Positions 24,497 to 32,846 of a stretch of DNA of 64,000 nt are shown here, in pieces. Within the stretch, counting starts at the first letter, position 1. Each line of letters starts with the position of its first letter. The DNA is from Myxococcales bacterium (GTDB lineage Bacteria > Myxococcota_A > UBA796 > GCA-2862545): the NCBI GenBank assembly GCA_019634415.1, contig JAHQVJ010000248.1, positions 50,085 through 114,084 of the forward strand, in the 5' to 3' direction. The notes beneath the pieces are model-generated. The model saw nothing but the letters and a program-made list of their open reading frames with translations, searched no databases and was not told where the DNA came from. Both the position numbers and the translations under genes were made by a program.

Positions 24497-26176
24497 TCAA
24501 CGATTGGCCGATCGCGCGCCGCGGCCCCCCTTCTTCTTGCGCTTGCGCTGCTCCGATCGGGATGCTGCCACCACCGCGTCGCGATCCAGGTGATCGGTGG
24601 TGTGGCGATCCACGAACTCGGAGTAGGTGCCGCGGTAGTCCTCCACGCCGTCCTCGGAGATGGCGATGATCCGCGTGGCGAGCCGGTCGACGAACCAGCG
24701 ATCGTGGCTGACGAAGATCAGCGTGCCATCGTAGGCCGCGAGCGCGTTGGCGAGGGCCTCGATCCCCTCCAGATCCAGGTGGTTCGTGGGCTCGTCGAGC
24801 ACCAGCACCGTGGGCTTCGCGGCGGCCAGCCGCGCGAAGAGCAGCCGTGCTCCCTCGCCGCCCGACAGGTTCTCCACGGCCTTGTCGGTGTCTTCCCGCG
24901 TGAACAGCACCGACGCCAGCCGCGCGATCACCGCTCCGAGCCCCTCGTCGGGGCAGGCGTCCCACATGCACGACGACACGGACTGCTCGCGATCCCCCAG
25001 CGCCTCCATGTGGTCCTGCGGGAAGTAGCCCACGTCCGTCTCGTGCCCCCAGATCACCTCTCCCTCGTCGGCGCCCACCCGGTCCAGGGCGATCTTGAGG
25101 AGGGTGGACTTGCCGATACCGTTCGGCCCGATGACCGCCACCTTGTCGCCCCGCTCCACCAGGAAGGAGACGTCGAGGAGCACGATGTTGTCGCCGAAGG
25201 CCTTGCTCACCCCCGAGACCTTCAGCACCTCCCGTCCGCTGGGTCTGCGGGCCTCGAAGCGGAAGGCCGGGTGTCGCCGGGAGCTGGCAGGCAGCTCCTC
25301 GATCACGATCTTCTCCATTCGCTTCTGGCGGCTGTTGGCTTGTCGGGCCTTGGTGGCCTTGGCCTGGAAGCGCGCGATGAAGGCCTTGTGGTCGTCGATT
25401 TCCTTGCGGCGCTTGGCAATCTCGGATTCCTTGCGCTCGATCTCGCTGTCCTTGAGCCGCAGGAAGGCCGAGTAGTTGCCCTTGTAGGCGGTGACCCGCT
25501 GGTAGTCGACGTCGAGGATGTGGGTGCAGGCAGCATCGAGGAAGGCGAGGTCGTGGGAGACCACCACGGCACAGCCCGTGAAGCGATCCAGGAACTCCTC
25601 GAGCCAGCGAATGGCGACGATGTCGAGGTGGTTGGTGGGTTCGTCGAGGAACAACAGATCCGGCTGACCGGCCAGCACCTTGGCCATGAGCACGCGCAGC
25701 TTGAAGCCCCCCGACAGAGAGGACAGGGGCTGGCGGTGCACCTGGGTGGGCACGCCGAGTCCGGCCAGCACGCGGGCCGCTCGCGCCTCGAGGCCGTACC
25801 CGTCGAAGCGGGCCACGATGTCCTCCAGCTCGACGAAGCGGTCGTCGTCGAAGGCATCGGCGTCCTCGAACAGCTTCTCGCGCTCCTGTAGGGCCTCCCA
25901 CAGCTCGGCGTTGCCCATCATGACCACGTCGAGGATGGGCACGTCGTCGTAGCGGAAGTGATCCTGGTCGAGCACGCCGATGCGCGCAGCCTTGGCGCGC
26001 ACCACCTCGCCGCCGCTGGCCGACTGCTCGCCCGACAGGATGCGCAGCAGGGTGGACTTGCCGGCTCCGTTGGCGCCGACGATGCCGTAGCGCTCTGAAG
26101 CGTTGAGCTGCAGGTGGGCGTTCTCGAACAAGGTCTGCCCACCGAAGTGCATCGACAGGTCGGTCGCGGTGATCAT
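24497..26176 (-). CDS. ybiT: ABC-F family ATPase, YbiT type
   Basis: 559 residues, cytosolic, two ABC domains without membrane parts. The first has Walker A GANGAGKST and signature LSGGFKLRV, then LLFLDEPTNHLD; the second has GPNGIGKST, NLSGGEGARLLF and VLVLDEPTNHLD. The linker (about 240-320) is long and basic (EIAKRRKEIDDHKAFIARFQ), the arm by which ABC-F proteins enter the ribosomal E site. IRWLEEFLDR and CTHILDVDY place it in the YbiT group. It may relieve stalled translation, as shown for relatives. The C-terminus ends in a basic RKRKKKGGRGAR tail. ATG 26176 gives the normal family N-terminus; 20 bases separate it from the glycosidase gene. Confidence 0.94.
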   Translation of the reverse strand: MITATDLSMHFGGQTLFENAHLQLNASERYGIVGANGAGKSTLLRILSGEQSASGGEVVRAKAARIGVLDQDHFRYDDVPILDVVMMGNAELWEALQEREKLFEDADAFDDDRFVELEDIVARFDGYGLEARAARVLAGLGVPTQVHRQPLSSLSGGFKLRVLMAKVLAGQPDLLFLDEPTNHLDIVAIRWLEEFLDRFTGCAVVVSHDLAFLDAACTHILDVDYQRVTAYKGNYSAFLRLKDSEIERKESEIAKRRKEIDDHKAFIARFQAKATKARQANSRQKRMEKIVIEELPASSRRHPAFRFEARRPSGREVLKVSGVSKAFGDNIVLLDVSFLVERGDKVAVIGPNGIGKSTLLKIALDRVGADEGEVIWGHETDVGYFPQDHMEALGDREQSVSSCMWDACPDEGLGAVIARLASVLFTREDTDKAVENLSGGEGARLLFARLAAAKPTVLVLDEPTNHLDLEGIEALANALAAYDGTLIFVSHDRWFVDRLATRIIAISEDGVEDYRGTYSEFVDRHTTDHLDRDAVVAASRSEQRKRKKKGGRGARSANR

Positions 26177-26195
26177 GCCGGCTGCATATCGCCCA

Positions 26196-27089
26196 TCAGA
26201 ACAGGGCGTCGACGGCACCTCGATCGGTGGCGTCGTCGTCGCCGTTGAGGCTCCACACCAGCGCGCCTTCGTAGCCCTGGGCTGCGTAGTCCTCGATCCG
26301 CGCGGCGGGGTCTGCTCGCTGCGAGGGGAACTCCCCGACCCAGACCGGCAGATCCGAGGAGACCTCGTGGGCGTCGGGGAGCGCCGAGTCTCCGTAGTGG
26401 TGGATCTGCACGAGGTCCAGATCCAGTGGCTGCCACAGATCGGCGGTCTGCCAGCTGGCACAGCCCACCGTCAGGGGCTGCACGCCGCGCCAGGGCGCCG
26501 ACACCGCCTCCAGGAAGCCCAGGAGCTCGCTGTGGGGCACGGGCTCGGCCACGATGGGCCGCTCCTCGGCCACCGCCCACTCGGGCTCGTTGAACAGATC
26601 GACGGCCACGATGCGGGGGTCGTTGCCGAAGCGCTGGGCCAGCGGCGCCACCCAGGTGTCGACCAGCTGCGAGAGACCTGGGCCTCGAGCGAGCTCGCTG
26701 CGCCCGAAGATCTGCACGCCGTCGACCTGGTCGGCCGCCTCGAACCACAGGTAGTCGAACAGGACGGGCATCACGCGCAGGCCGTGGTCGTCCGCGAGCT
26801 GAAGGGCGCGCTCGACGTCGGCGAACAGCAGCTGCGGATCGGAGTGGTCGAGGGCTCGGCCGTCTGCGAAGACGAACCAGCGCACCACATCGGCGCCCTC
26901 GAGGGCTTCGAGATCGTCCTTCAGGCGGGCCTCGGATGCGGTGACCCCCTGGTGTCCCCAGGCCTCTCCGAAGTCGTGGCCGTAGTTCAGCCAGGGCAGG
27001 TTGGCCCCCACCGTGAGGGCACCAGGCTCGACGTCGGCGGCACCGCCACACGCCATCGCCAGCACTGCCCACGGCCAGACCCTCCTCAT
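26196..27089 (-). CDS. Lipoprotein glycoside hydrolase, GH5-like TIM barrel
   Basis: 297 residues. A signal peptide ends in the lipobox LAMAC (Cys14), so the protein is probably anchored to a membrane facing outward. The body has the pattern of clan GH-A enzymes: LNYGHDFGEAWG, VVRWFVFADGR, RIVAVDLFNEPEW (acid/base Glu in NEP), VQIHHYGDS and LPVWVGEFPS (nucleophile Glu), then GALVWSLNGDDD. This supports a retaining beta-glycosidase; the sugar cannot be predicted. ATG 27089 overlaps the stop of the upstream lipoprotein gene as ATGA, so the two are produced together. Confidence 0.85.
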   Translation of the reverse strand: MRRVWPWAVLAMACGGAADVEPGALTVGANLPWLNYGHDFGEAWGHQGVTASEARLKDDLEALEGADVVRWFVFADGRALDHSDPQLLFADVERALQLADDHGLRVMPVLFDYLWFEAADQVDGVQIFGRSELARGPGLSQLVDTWVAPLAQRFGNDPRIVAVDLFNEPEWAVAEERPIVAEPVPHSELLGFLEAVSAPWRGVQPLTVGCASWQTADLWQPLDLDLVQIHHYGDSALPDAHEVSSDLPVWVGEFPSQRADPAARIEDYAAQGYEGALVWSLNGDDDATDRGAVDALF

Positions 27090-28084
27090 TGCACGTCGAT
27101 CTCCACGGCCCACAGGGGGGCAGGGCTGAAGCAGTCGGGGCAGCGCACGCCCACCATCCACGTACCTCCCGCGGTGAAGCCGGGGAAGGGCTGGCCGTTG
27201 CGGTCCGCCGAGACGTCGAGCGACGCCGTGGTGCGACCCGCCACGTCCTGGATCCAGAAGCGCTGAGTGGTGTTGCCCAGCACGTGCACCAGATTCTCGA
27301 GCTGTGTGATGGGCTCACCCGCGGCCCAGTGGCCGATGAACAGCTCTTGGCCTGCGTCGGGGTCGAAGGACACGCCTTGCGCGGTGGCCGTCAGCATGGA
27401 CCAGTCCGCCGAGTAGTCGCTCTGGCTCCCCATGATGGAGACGGGATCGCCGTTGAACACCGCCTCGAAGCTCGCCTCGCTGTCGCCCACCCGCATGGCC
27501 ACCTGGGCGTTGGTCTCCTTGAAGGTGGGCTCGAGGATCACGGCTGCTCGGATCTCCAGCCGTCCATCGGTCTCGTCGGCCAGGGCGAACAGCCACGTCT
27601 CCGTGGTGGACTCGAGCAGCTCGAACTTGGGATCGAAGGGGGTCTTGGTGCCGTCCAGCAGCGTGGTGAGGCTCACCTGGAAGAGGTTGTTGCCCTCGAT
27701 CTCCCAGCGGCCCAGGATCCCCGGAGGTGTGCCGTGCAGGTCCAGGGTCTCCAGTCGGGTCTCCACGCTGGTGGCGGGGTTGTCGATCTTCAGCAGCAGC
27801 ACGCGGTCGTAGCTGGACGGCGCGCGGGCGGCGCCCCAGGCGTCCTGCGACAGGTCGTTCCAGTTGACCGTGACCGGCAGCTCCTCACCGATGACCTGGC
27901 TGTCCAGCGACCAGCTGCCCAGGTAGGTGAAGTTGTTGGCGTTCTCGATGGCCAGCACGCCGTCGGTTCCGGTGGTTCCGGTGTCGCCCGTGGAGCCCGT
28001 GGGGGTGGTCTCGTCGGTGGTGTCCTTGCCGCCTGAGCAGGCGAGCATCAGGCTCAAGGGAATCCAGCGCACACGGCCCTCCAT
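27086..28084 (-). CDS. Lipoprotein of unknown function
   Basis: 332 residues with a lipobox LMLAC (Cys16), then a low-complexity Thr/Gly/Asp linker (TTPTGSTGDTGTTGTDG) typical of surface lipoproteins in this genome. The rest is predicted beta-rich with regular alternation (VLLLKIDNPATSVETRLETL, LEIRAAVILEPTFK) and a Cys pair near the C-terminus (GVRCPDCFS). No family was recognised; carbohydrate-binding or jelly-roll folds are possible. It is translated just before the GH5-like enzyme, so a shared substrate is a reasonable guess. It is divergent from the EF-G gene. Confidence 0.85.
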   Translation of the reverse strand: MEGRVRWIPLSLMLACSGGKDTTDETTPTGSTGDTGTTGTDGVLAIENANNFTYLGSWSLDSQVIGEELPVTVNWNDLSQDAWGAARAPSSYDRVLLLKIDNPATSVETRLETLDLHGTPPGILGRWEIEGNNLFQVSLTTLLDGTKTPFDPKFELLESTTETWLFALADETDGRLEIRAAVILEPTFKETNAQVAMRVGDSEASFEAVFNGDPVSIMGSQSDYSADWSMLTATAQGVSFDPDAGQELFIGHWAAGEPITQLENLVHVLGNTTQRFWIQDVAGRTTASLDVSADRNGQPFPGFTAGGTWMVGVRCPDCFSPAPLWAVEIDVQ

Positions 28085-28246
28085 CTCGTGGATCGTTCGA
28101 GCCTATCCGATGCCCGGTGGCGTGGCTCAGTTGCACTGGGCGACGTCAGGCGTTCGTAGATTGACGGATCGTGGTGTCGAGGCTGCGGCGAACGGTCGCA
28201 TGGCTTATCCACATCCCACGCTACGGAACGGAGCTGGAGCCCCACG

Positions 28247-30304
28247 ATGTCCAAGGACAAGGATGGCCCATCCATCCCCCTAGAGTCTGTCCGAAACATC
28301 GGCATCGCTGCACACGTGGATGCCGGAAAGACCACCCTCACCGAGCGCGTGCTGTACTACACGGGTGCCTCGCACAAGATCGGTGAGGTGCACGACGGCA
28401 ACGCGGTGATGGACTGGCAGCCCGAGGAGCAGGCCCACGGGATCACCATCACGGCCGCGGTCACACAGTGTCCCTGGAAGGACCACCTGATCCAGATCGT
28501 GGACACCCCGGGCCACATCGACTTCACCATCGAGGTGGAGCGGTCCATGCGCGTGCTGGACGGTGCGGTGGTGGTGATGGATGGCGTGCGCGGGGTGGAG
28601 CCGCAGACCGAGACGGTCTGGCGGCAGGCCAACAAGCACGCGGTGCCGCGGATGATCTTCGTGAACAAGATGGACCGGCCAGGGGCCGATCTGGAGCGCA
28701 CGCTCACGACGGTCCAGGAGCGCCTGCACGAGGACACCGTGCCGGTGACGGTGGCGGTGCCCGAGGAGCAGCTGGTGCTGCACGCCATCGAGCAGCAGGC
28801 CTATACGTTCAGCGGTCCCAAGGGCGAAGAGGTGGTGGCGCGCCCCCTCACGGAGGGGGAGGTCGAGATGCTCGCTCCCTTCCGGGAGACGCTGTTGCTC
28901 ACCCTGGCCGAGCACGACGAGGAGCTGGAAGAGAAGGTGCTGATGGAGGAGGAGCCCGACGAGGAGCTGGTGTGGGCCGTGCTCCGCCGGGTCACCCTCG
29001 CGGGCATCATCCGTCCCGCGTTCTCGGGCAGCGCCCTGCGCAACTGGGGCGTGCAGCCCCTGATGGACGCCGTGCTGAAGCTGATGCCTTCGCCGCGCGA
29101 GAAGCCGCCGGTGGTGGCGACTCGGGCGGACGAGTCGGAAGAGACGGTGGAGATGGACCCGGACGGGTCGCTGGTGTGCCTGGTGTTCAAGGTGCAGCTG
29201 TTCGACGGGCGCAGGCACTGCTTCGCGCGTATCTATCGAGGCACGCTCGAGCCGGGCACCCGGGTGCGGGTGGGGCACACCGACACCGAGGAGCGCGTGG
29301 CGCGGGTGTTCGACGTCAACTCGAACAAGAAGACCCGGCTGCACTCCGCGGACGCAGGGCGGATCGTGCTCCTGGCGGGGCTGCGCCACGCCACCACGGG
29401 CGACACGCTGTCTGCGCCGGACCATCCGCTCCTGCTCGCGCCCATCGAGGCGCGCGATCCGGTGCTGGGTCTGGCCATCGAGCCCAAGTCCTCGGCGGAC
29501 GAGGAGAAGCTGCACGACGTGCTGGCGAAGGTCTGCGAGGAGGACCCCACGCTGCTCTTCGAGGACGATCCCGAGACGGGTCAGAAGATCTTGAAGGGCA
29601 TGGGCGAGCTGCACCTGCAGATCAACTTCGAGCGGCTGGAGCGCGAGTTCAACCTCGAGGTGAACGTGGGCAAGCCGCGTGTGGTGCACCGGGAGACGGT
29701 GGGCGGCACGGCGGAGGCGAAGGGGGGCGTGGATCGCACCATCGACGCCGGCGCAGAGACGATCGAGCTCAAGGCGAGCGTGGTGGCCCGCATCTCTCCG
29801 CTGGAGCGCGGCGGGGGGATCGAGGTGGTGAGCGAGCCCAGCTGGGCGCCCGACGATCTGGATCCGAGCGAGGAGCAGCGCACGGCGGTGGCTCAGGGGG
29901 CGCGCGATGCGCTGTCGGGTGGCCCGGTGGAGGGCTCTCCGCTGCAGGACGTGAAGGTGGAGGTGCTCTCGGTGGAGACCTTCGGTCCGGCGTCGGGGGC
30001 GCAGGCCCTGCGGATCGCGGCGGCGAGTGCCGTGCGCGAGGCGCTGGTGAAGGCAGGAGGGCAGCTCATGCAGCCGATCATGCGGGTCGAGGTGACGGTG
30101 CCCGACGAGAACATGGGCCAGACGCTGGGCGATCTGCAGTCTCGCGGGGCGACGATCCTGGGCCAGGAACCGGAGGGCGACGTGGTGCGGATCAACGCGG
30201 AGTGCGGGCTGTCGCACCTGATTGGCTACGCGATGGACCTGCGGTCGAACACGCGCGGGCGGGGGCAGTTCGTGATGGAGTTCGACCGGTTCGACGTGCT
30301 GTAG
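28247..30304 (+). CDS. fusA: Elongation factor G (stand-alone paralogue)
   Basis: 685 residues, five-domain EF-G. GTPase motifs are G1 AAHVDAGKTTLTER, G2 HGITIT, G3 DTPGHIDF and G4 NKMDRPGADL. Domains II-V follow in order (GELHLQINFERLEREFNL; VPDENMGQTLGDLQSRGA in domain V). The usual Arg before GITI in switch I is His here (EEQAHGITIT). The canonical fusA normally sits with rpsL, rpsG and tuf; none is nearby, so this is probably a second EF-G with a specialised role, for example in recycling or stress, though a relocated sole copy is not excluded. The ATG at 28247 follows an ordinary purine-rich leader. A hairpin follows the stop. Confidence 0.93.
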   Translation: MSKDKDGPSIPLESVRNIGIAAHVDAGKTTLTERVLYYTGASHKIGEVHDGNAVMDWQPEEQAHGITITAAVTQCPWKDHLIQIVDTPGHIDFTIEVERSMRVLDGAVVVMDGVRGVEPQTETVWRQANKHAVPRMIFVNKMDRPGADLERTLTTVQERLHEDTVPVTVAVPEEQLVLHAIEQQAYTFSGPKGEEVVARPLTEGEVEMLAPFRETLLLTLAEHDEELEEKVLMEEEPDEELVWAVLRRVTLAGIIRPAFSGSALRNWGVQPLMDAVLKLMPSPREKPPVVATRADESEETVEMDPDGSLVCLVFKVQLFDGRRHCFARIYRGTLEPGTRVRVGHTDTEERVARVFDVNSNKKTRLHSADAGRIVLLAGLRHATTGDTLSAPDHPLLLAPIEARDPVLGLAIEPKSSADEEKLHDVLAKVCEEDPTLLFEDDPETGQKILKGMGELHLQINFERLEREFNLEVNVGKPRVVHRETVGGTAEAKGGVDRTIDAGAETIELKASVVARISPLERGGGIEVVSEPSWAPDDLDPSEEQRTAVAQGARDALSGGPVEGSPLQDVKVEVLSVETFGPASGAQALRIAAASAVREALVKAGGQLMQPIMRVEVTVPDENMGQTLGDLQSRGATILGQEPEGDVVRINAECGLSHLIGYAMDLRSNTRGRGQFVMEFDRFDVL

Positions 30305-30305
30305 T

Positions 30306-30324
30306 CGGGCCGCAAGCCGGCCCG
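30306..30324 (+). terminator. Hairpin after the EF-G gene
   Basis: CGGGCCG (30306-30312) pairs perfectly with CGGCCCG (30318-30324) around a CAAGC loop, one base after the TAG. It is a strong GC stem without a T-run, so it is either a weak intrinsic terminator or a 3' end stabiliser. Confidence 0.5.
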
Positions 30325-30386
30325 GTGGAAGCGCCGAACGTCCCCCTCGTGGACACAGGTGAGCGTGGCTGGGAACCGGAGGGACG

Positions 30387-30917
30387 ATGGAATCCAGCGA
30401 GCTGTCCGCGGTGTGGGGCTGCCTGCACGACGGCTACATCGTTGCGATCTCGACCTCCGAGGGACAGGTCTCGTTCGAGGTCCAGTGCCGCTACTTGGCT
30501 GAGGCTTTGGGGCACCCTGGCGAGCGTGCGTTCCGGGTTGCGGTGTCCGAGCCGGTGGAGTGGACGCCGTGGGAGCGTCGCGAGGGCGAGCGTGAGCCGC
30601 CCAGCTTCGAGGACATCGCCGCCCACGAGGCCGACGTGCTGTCGGCAGAGGAGATCGGCTCCCAGGTGGGCGTGACCTTGCTGTTCGAGGGCTGGAACCC
30701 CGGCACTCCTTCTCGGCAGAGCGGAGGGAGTCTTCTGCTCCAGGCGGCTCGAGCCGTGCTCCACTGGGCGGACGGAGAGCCGTTGGCGACGGCCGAGCTG
30801 CTGGCAGCGTCGGCTCGGTACTGGGACGCCTTCGGCTCCACCGGGAAGGCCGACGTGTCGTCCCGAGAGGAGGCCGTCGAGCTCGGGGAAGAACGACGCC
30901 CAGGTGTAGCTTCCTGA
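30387..30917 (+). CDS. Hypothetical protein
   Basis: 176 residues, acidic, no signal peptide or membrane helix. The first 55 residues look beta-rich (GCLHDGYIVAISTSEGQVSF), followed by a Trp-rich stretch (VEWTPWERREGEREPPS) and a helical C-terminus. The size, acidity and isolated position beside poor-quality DNA are reminiscent of orphan immunity-type or contact-system genes, but no toxin is present and I do not assign a family. A Shine-Dalgarno-like GGAGGGA lies before ATG 30387. It ends at the start of a 277-base stretch with no clear gene. Confidence 0.65.
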   Translation: MESSELSAVWGCLHDGYIVAISTSEGQVSFEVQCRYLAEALGHPGERAFRVAVSEPVEWTPWERREGEREPPSFEDIAAHEADVLSAEEIGSQVGVTLLFEGWNPGTPSRQSGGSLLLQAARAVLHWADGEPLATAELLAASARYWDAFGSTGKADVSSREEAVELGEERRPGVAS

Positions 30918-31194
30918 CTCGCATAGGGCTCGAACCAGTCGGCGAGCCGGACCCAGCTATCGACGGCCATCATCGCAGCCTTCGGCCAAGTGCCGCACCA
31001 AGCACGGACGCCCCAGTGCTGTGATCCCCACGGCTGGGTTGGATCCGGGCGTCCAGGTATGCGCATGCGCTGTCTGCAGATCCTCACGAAGACGTCGGAT
31101 TCCACGACCCAGATCATCGGTGTCCCTCGCGCTTGCCTGACCAGTGGATGCACGACGATACCGTCGAGTGCCTCCACTGCCTTCGAGGTGATCC
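30918..31194. other. 277-base gap with lower codon-position bias; possible gene remnant on the minus strand
   Basis: No convincing gene. A minus-strand frame is open through the whole gap (from about 31222) and reads partly protein-like (PMIWVVESDVFVRICRQRM, DSWVRLADWFEPYAS). Its third-position GC looks clearly lower than in neighbouring genes, and it runs on into the antisense of the 30387 gene. It may be a decayed or recently acquired fragment. It must also hold the promoter of the pirin gene; none stands out. Confidence 0.3.
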
Positions 31195-32055
31195 ATGAGC
31201 GTGCTGTATCGCATTCCGCCACGTCTCCGGCACATCCCGGCTCCCGTGCAGCGGCTGCTGCCGCATGCGCGCTGCCGCAAGGTGGGGCCGTGGGTGTTCC
31301 TGGACCGCTTCGGGCCGGTCACCGCCGTGGCGGATCCGGCGATGGACGTGCTGCCGCACCCGCACTGCAGCTTGTCGACGGTGTCGTACCTGTTCGCGGG
31401 GGAGGTGGAGCACCGCGACTCCACGGGTGGCCACGCGCGGATCCGGCCCGGCGAGGTGCACTGGATGCGAGCGGGCCACGGCATCGTGCACAGCGAGCGC
31501 GTGCCCGAGGATCAGGTCGGTGAGACCGGGGAGCGGTTCGGGCTGCAGCTGTGGTGTGCCCATCCCGACGGCGCAGAAGAGCAGGAGCCGGGCTTCGACA
31601 GCTACACGCAGCTGCCCGAGCTCGACGTGAGCGGGGTGCGCGTGCAGCTGCTGGCGGGAGACGGCTGGGGAGCACAGTCGCCGGTGGCGGTCACCTCGCG
31701 CATGGTGTTCGCGCTGGCGCACCTGCGCACAGGTCAGCGCCTGGCGCTGCCGGACCACGCGGAGCGGTGTGTGGTCCCGCTGCACGGAGAGGTGGCGGTG
31801 GGGGGAGAGCGCACGGAGGCAGATCTGCTCGTGGTCGAGGCGGGTGCAGGTGTGGTGCACGCCGTTCGGGACGCGTTGTTGTTGCTGCTCGGAGGCGAGC
31901 CCATCGGAGCACGCCACATGTGGTGGAACCTGGTGCACTCCGACGAGGGCCGGCTCGCCGAGCAAGCGGAGCGCTGGCGCCGCGGGGAGTTCCCCGCCAT
32001 TCCGGGGGACTCCGATGACTTCGTGCCGGCTCCCCCTGGGCCGCGCGCCCGCTAG
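31195..32055 (+). CDS. Pirin-family cupin protein
   Basis: 286 residues forming two cupin domains. The N-terminal metal site is clear: LPHPHCSLSTVSYLF gives the HxH pair, VEHRDSTGG adds the next His and the following GEVHWMRAGHGIVHSER supplies the last His and Glu region, as in pirins. Bacterial pirins act as quercetinase-like dioxygenases or as redox regulators; which applies here is unknown. The C-terminal cupin lacks metal ligands, as usual. ATG 31195. Its TAG shares CTAG with the stop codon of the convergent DUF429 gene. Confidence 0.93.
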   Translation: MSVLYRIPPRLRHIPAPVQRLLPHARCRKVGPWVFLDRFGPVTAVADPAMDVLPHPHCSLSTVSYLFAGEVEHRDSTGGHARIRPGEVHWMRAGHGIVHSERVPEDQVGETGERFGLQLWCAHPDGAEEQEPGFDSYTQLPELDVSGVRVQLLAGDGWGAQSPVAVTSRMVFALAHLRTGQRLALPDHAERCVVPLHGEVAVGGERTEADLLVVEAGAGVVHAVRDALLLLLGGEPIGARHMWWNLVHSDEGRLAEQAERWRRGEFPAIPGDSDDFVPAPPGPRAR

Positions 32056-32846
32056 GAGGGCGAGCGCACCCAGATCCAGCCTTCGCGACGCGCCGACGAG
32101 GCGGACGCCTCGGGGATGGGGGGCGCCTTGCCCGACAGGAAGTCCGCTCCAGCCACCACGCAGGCGATGGCATCGAGCACGTGGTCCGAGGCCGTCGCCG
32201 CTGCACGCAGCTCCTGCGGCACCTGGCAGCCGCCGTGCTCGACGAGCCCGCGAAGCAGGCGTTGCCGCTGCCTCGCATGCTCGGGCGTCGTCGCTTTGTA
32301 GGGAGCCACGGTGCCGCAGATCACCGTCATCGTGGCCTTGGGGTACACCTCGATGACCTGCGACACGTCGCTGGGCCCGGGCTCCGAGCCCAGCGGCACC
32401 GGCTCGCCGGACCGCTCGCGGATGCGCTGCACCAGCGCGAGTGCGGCGTAGGCCGCGCGCGCGATCCGGTCGGCGCCGACCTCCAGAGGCTTCAGGCCCA
32501 GGCGCTGGCGGATGGCCTGGTCGCAGTGGCGCTGAAACAGCAGGTCGGGATCGTCGACACCCGGAAGGGCGGTGCCGGCCTGGTGGCCAGACAGAGCATC
32601 CGCCAGGGCGGCGGGCCACCCGAGCGGAGCGTCGACGGCGAGCAGGGTGGGGCCGTCGCTGGCGGCCATCGCCTGTGCGACCCAGCGACTCACGGCCTCC
32701 ACCATGGCGGGCGTGCCGCGGGCTCCGGGCTGCAGCTCCTTGGCGCCGAAGGCCTGCTGCAGCTGCAGCCCGTCGGTGTGCCAGTGACCGAGGGCGAGCC
32801 CCACGTTGGCCAGCTGCGTGGCGGCGTCGATGCCGATGAGGGTCAC
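32052..32846 (-). CDS. DUF429-domain protein
   Basis: 264 residues. The N-terminal VTLIGIDAATQLANVGLALG is an RNase-H-like nucleotide-binding first strand (GIDxA), followed by LLAVDAPLGWPAAL, IEVYPKATM and SDHVLDAIACVVAGADFL, the ordered motifs of DUF429. Predicted nuclease-like fold; no proven activity for the family. GTG 32846 overlaps the transglycosylase stop (GTGA). It is the last gene of the sigma-factor operon, an unexpected partner for cell-wall genes. Confidence 0.85.
   Translation of the reverse strand: MTLIGIDAATQLANVGLALGHWHTDGLQLQQAFGAKELQPGARGTPAMVEAVSRWVAQAMAASDGPTLLAVDAPLGWPAALADALSGHQAGTALPGVDDPDLLFQRHCDQAIRQRLGLKPLEVGADRIARAAYAALALVQRIRERSGEPVPLGSEPGPSDVSQVIEVYPKATMTVICGTVAPYKATTPEHARQRQRLLRGLVEHGGCQVPQELRAAATASDHVLDAIACVVAGADFLSGKAPPIPEASASSARREGWIWVRSPS

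Noticed and set aside
28280..30217. Minus-strand 645-codon frame opposite the EF-G gene
   Set aside because: Shadow of EF-G; no recognisable domain.
30920..30960. tRNA-like GGTTCGAGCCC on the minus strand
   Set aside because: The flanking bases do not form a T-arm stem and no acceptor or anticodon arm can be drawn.
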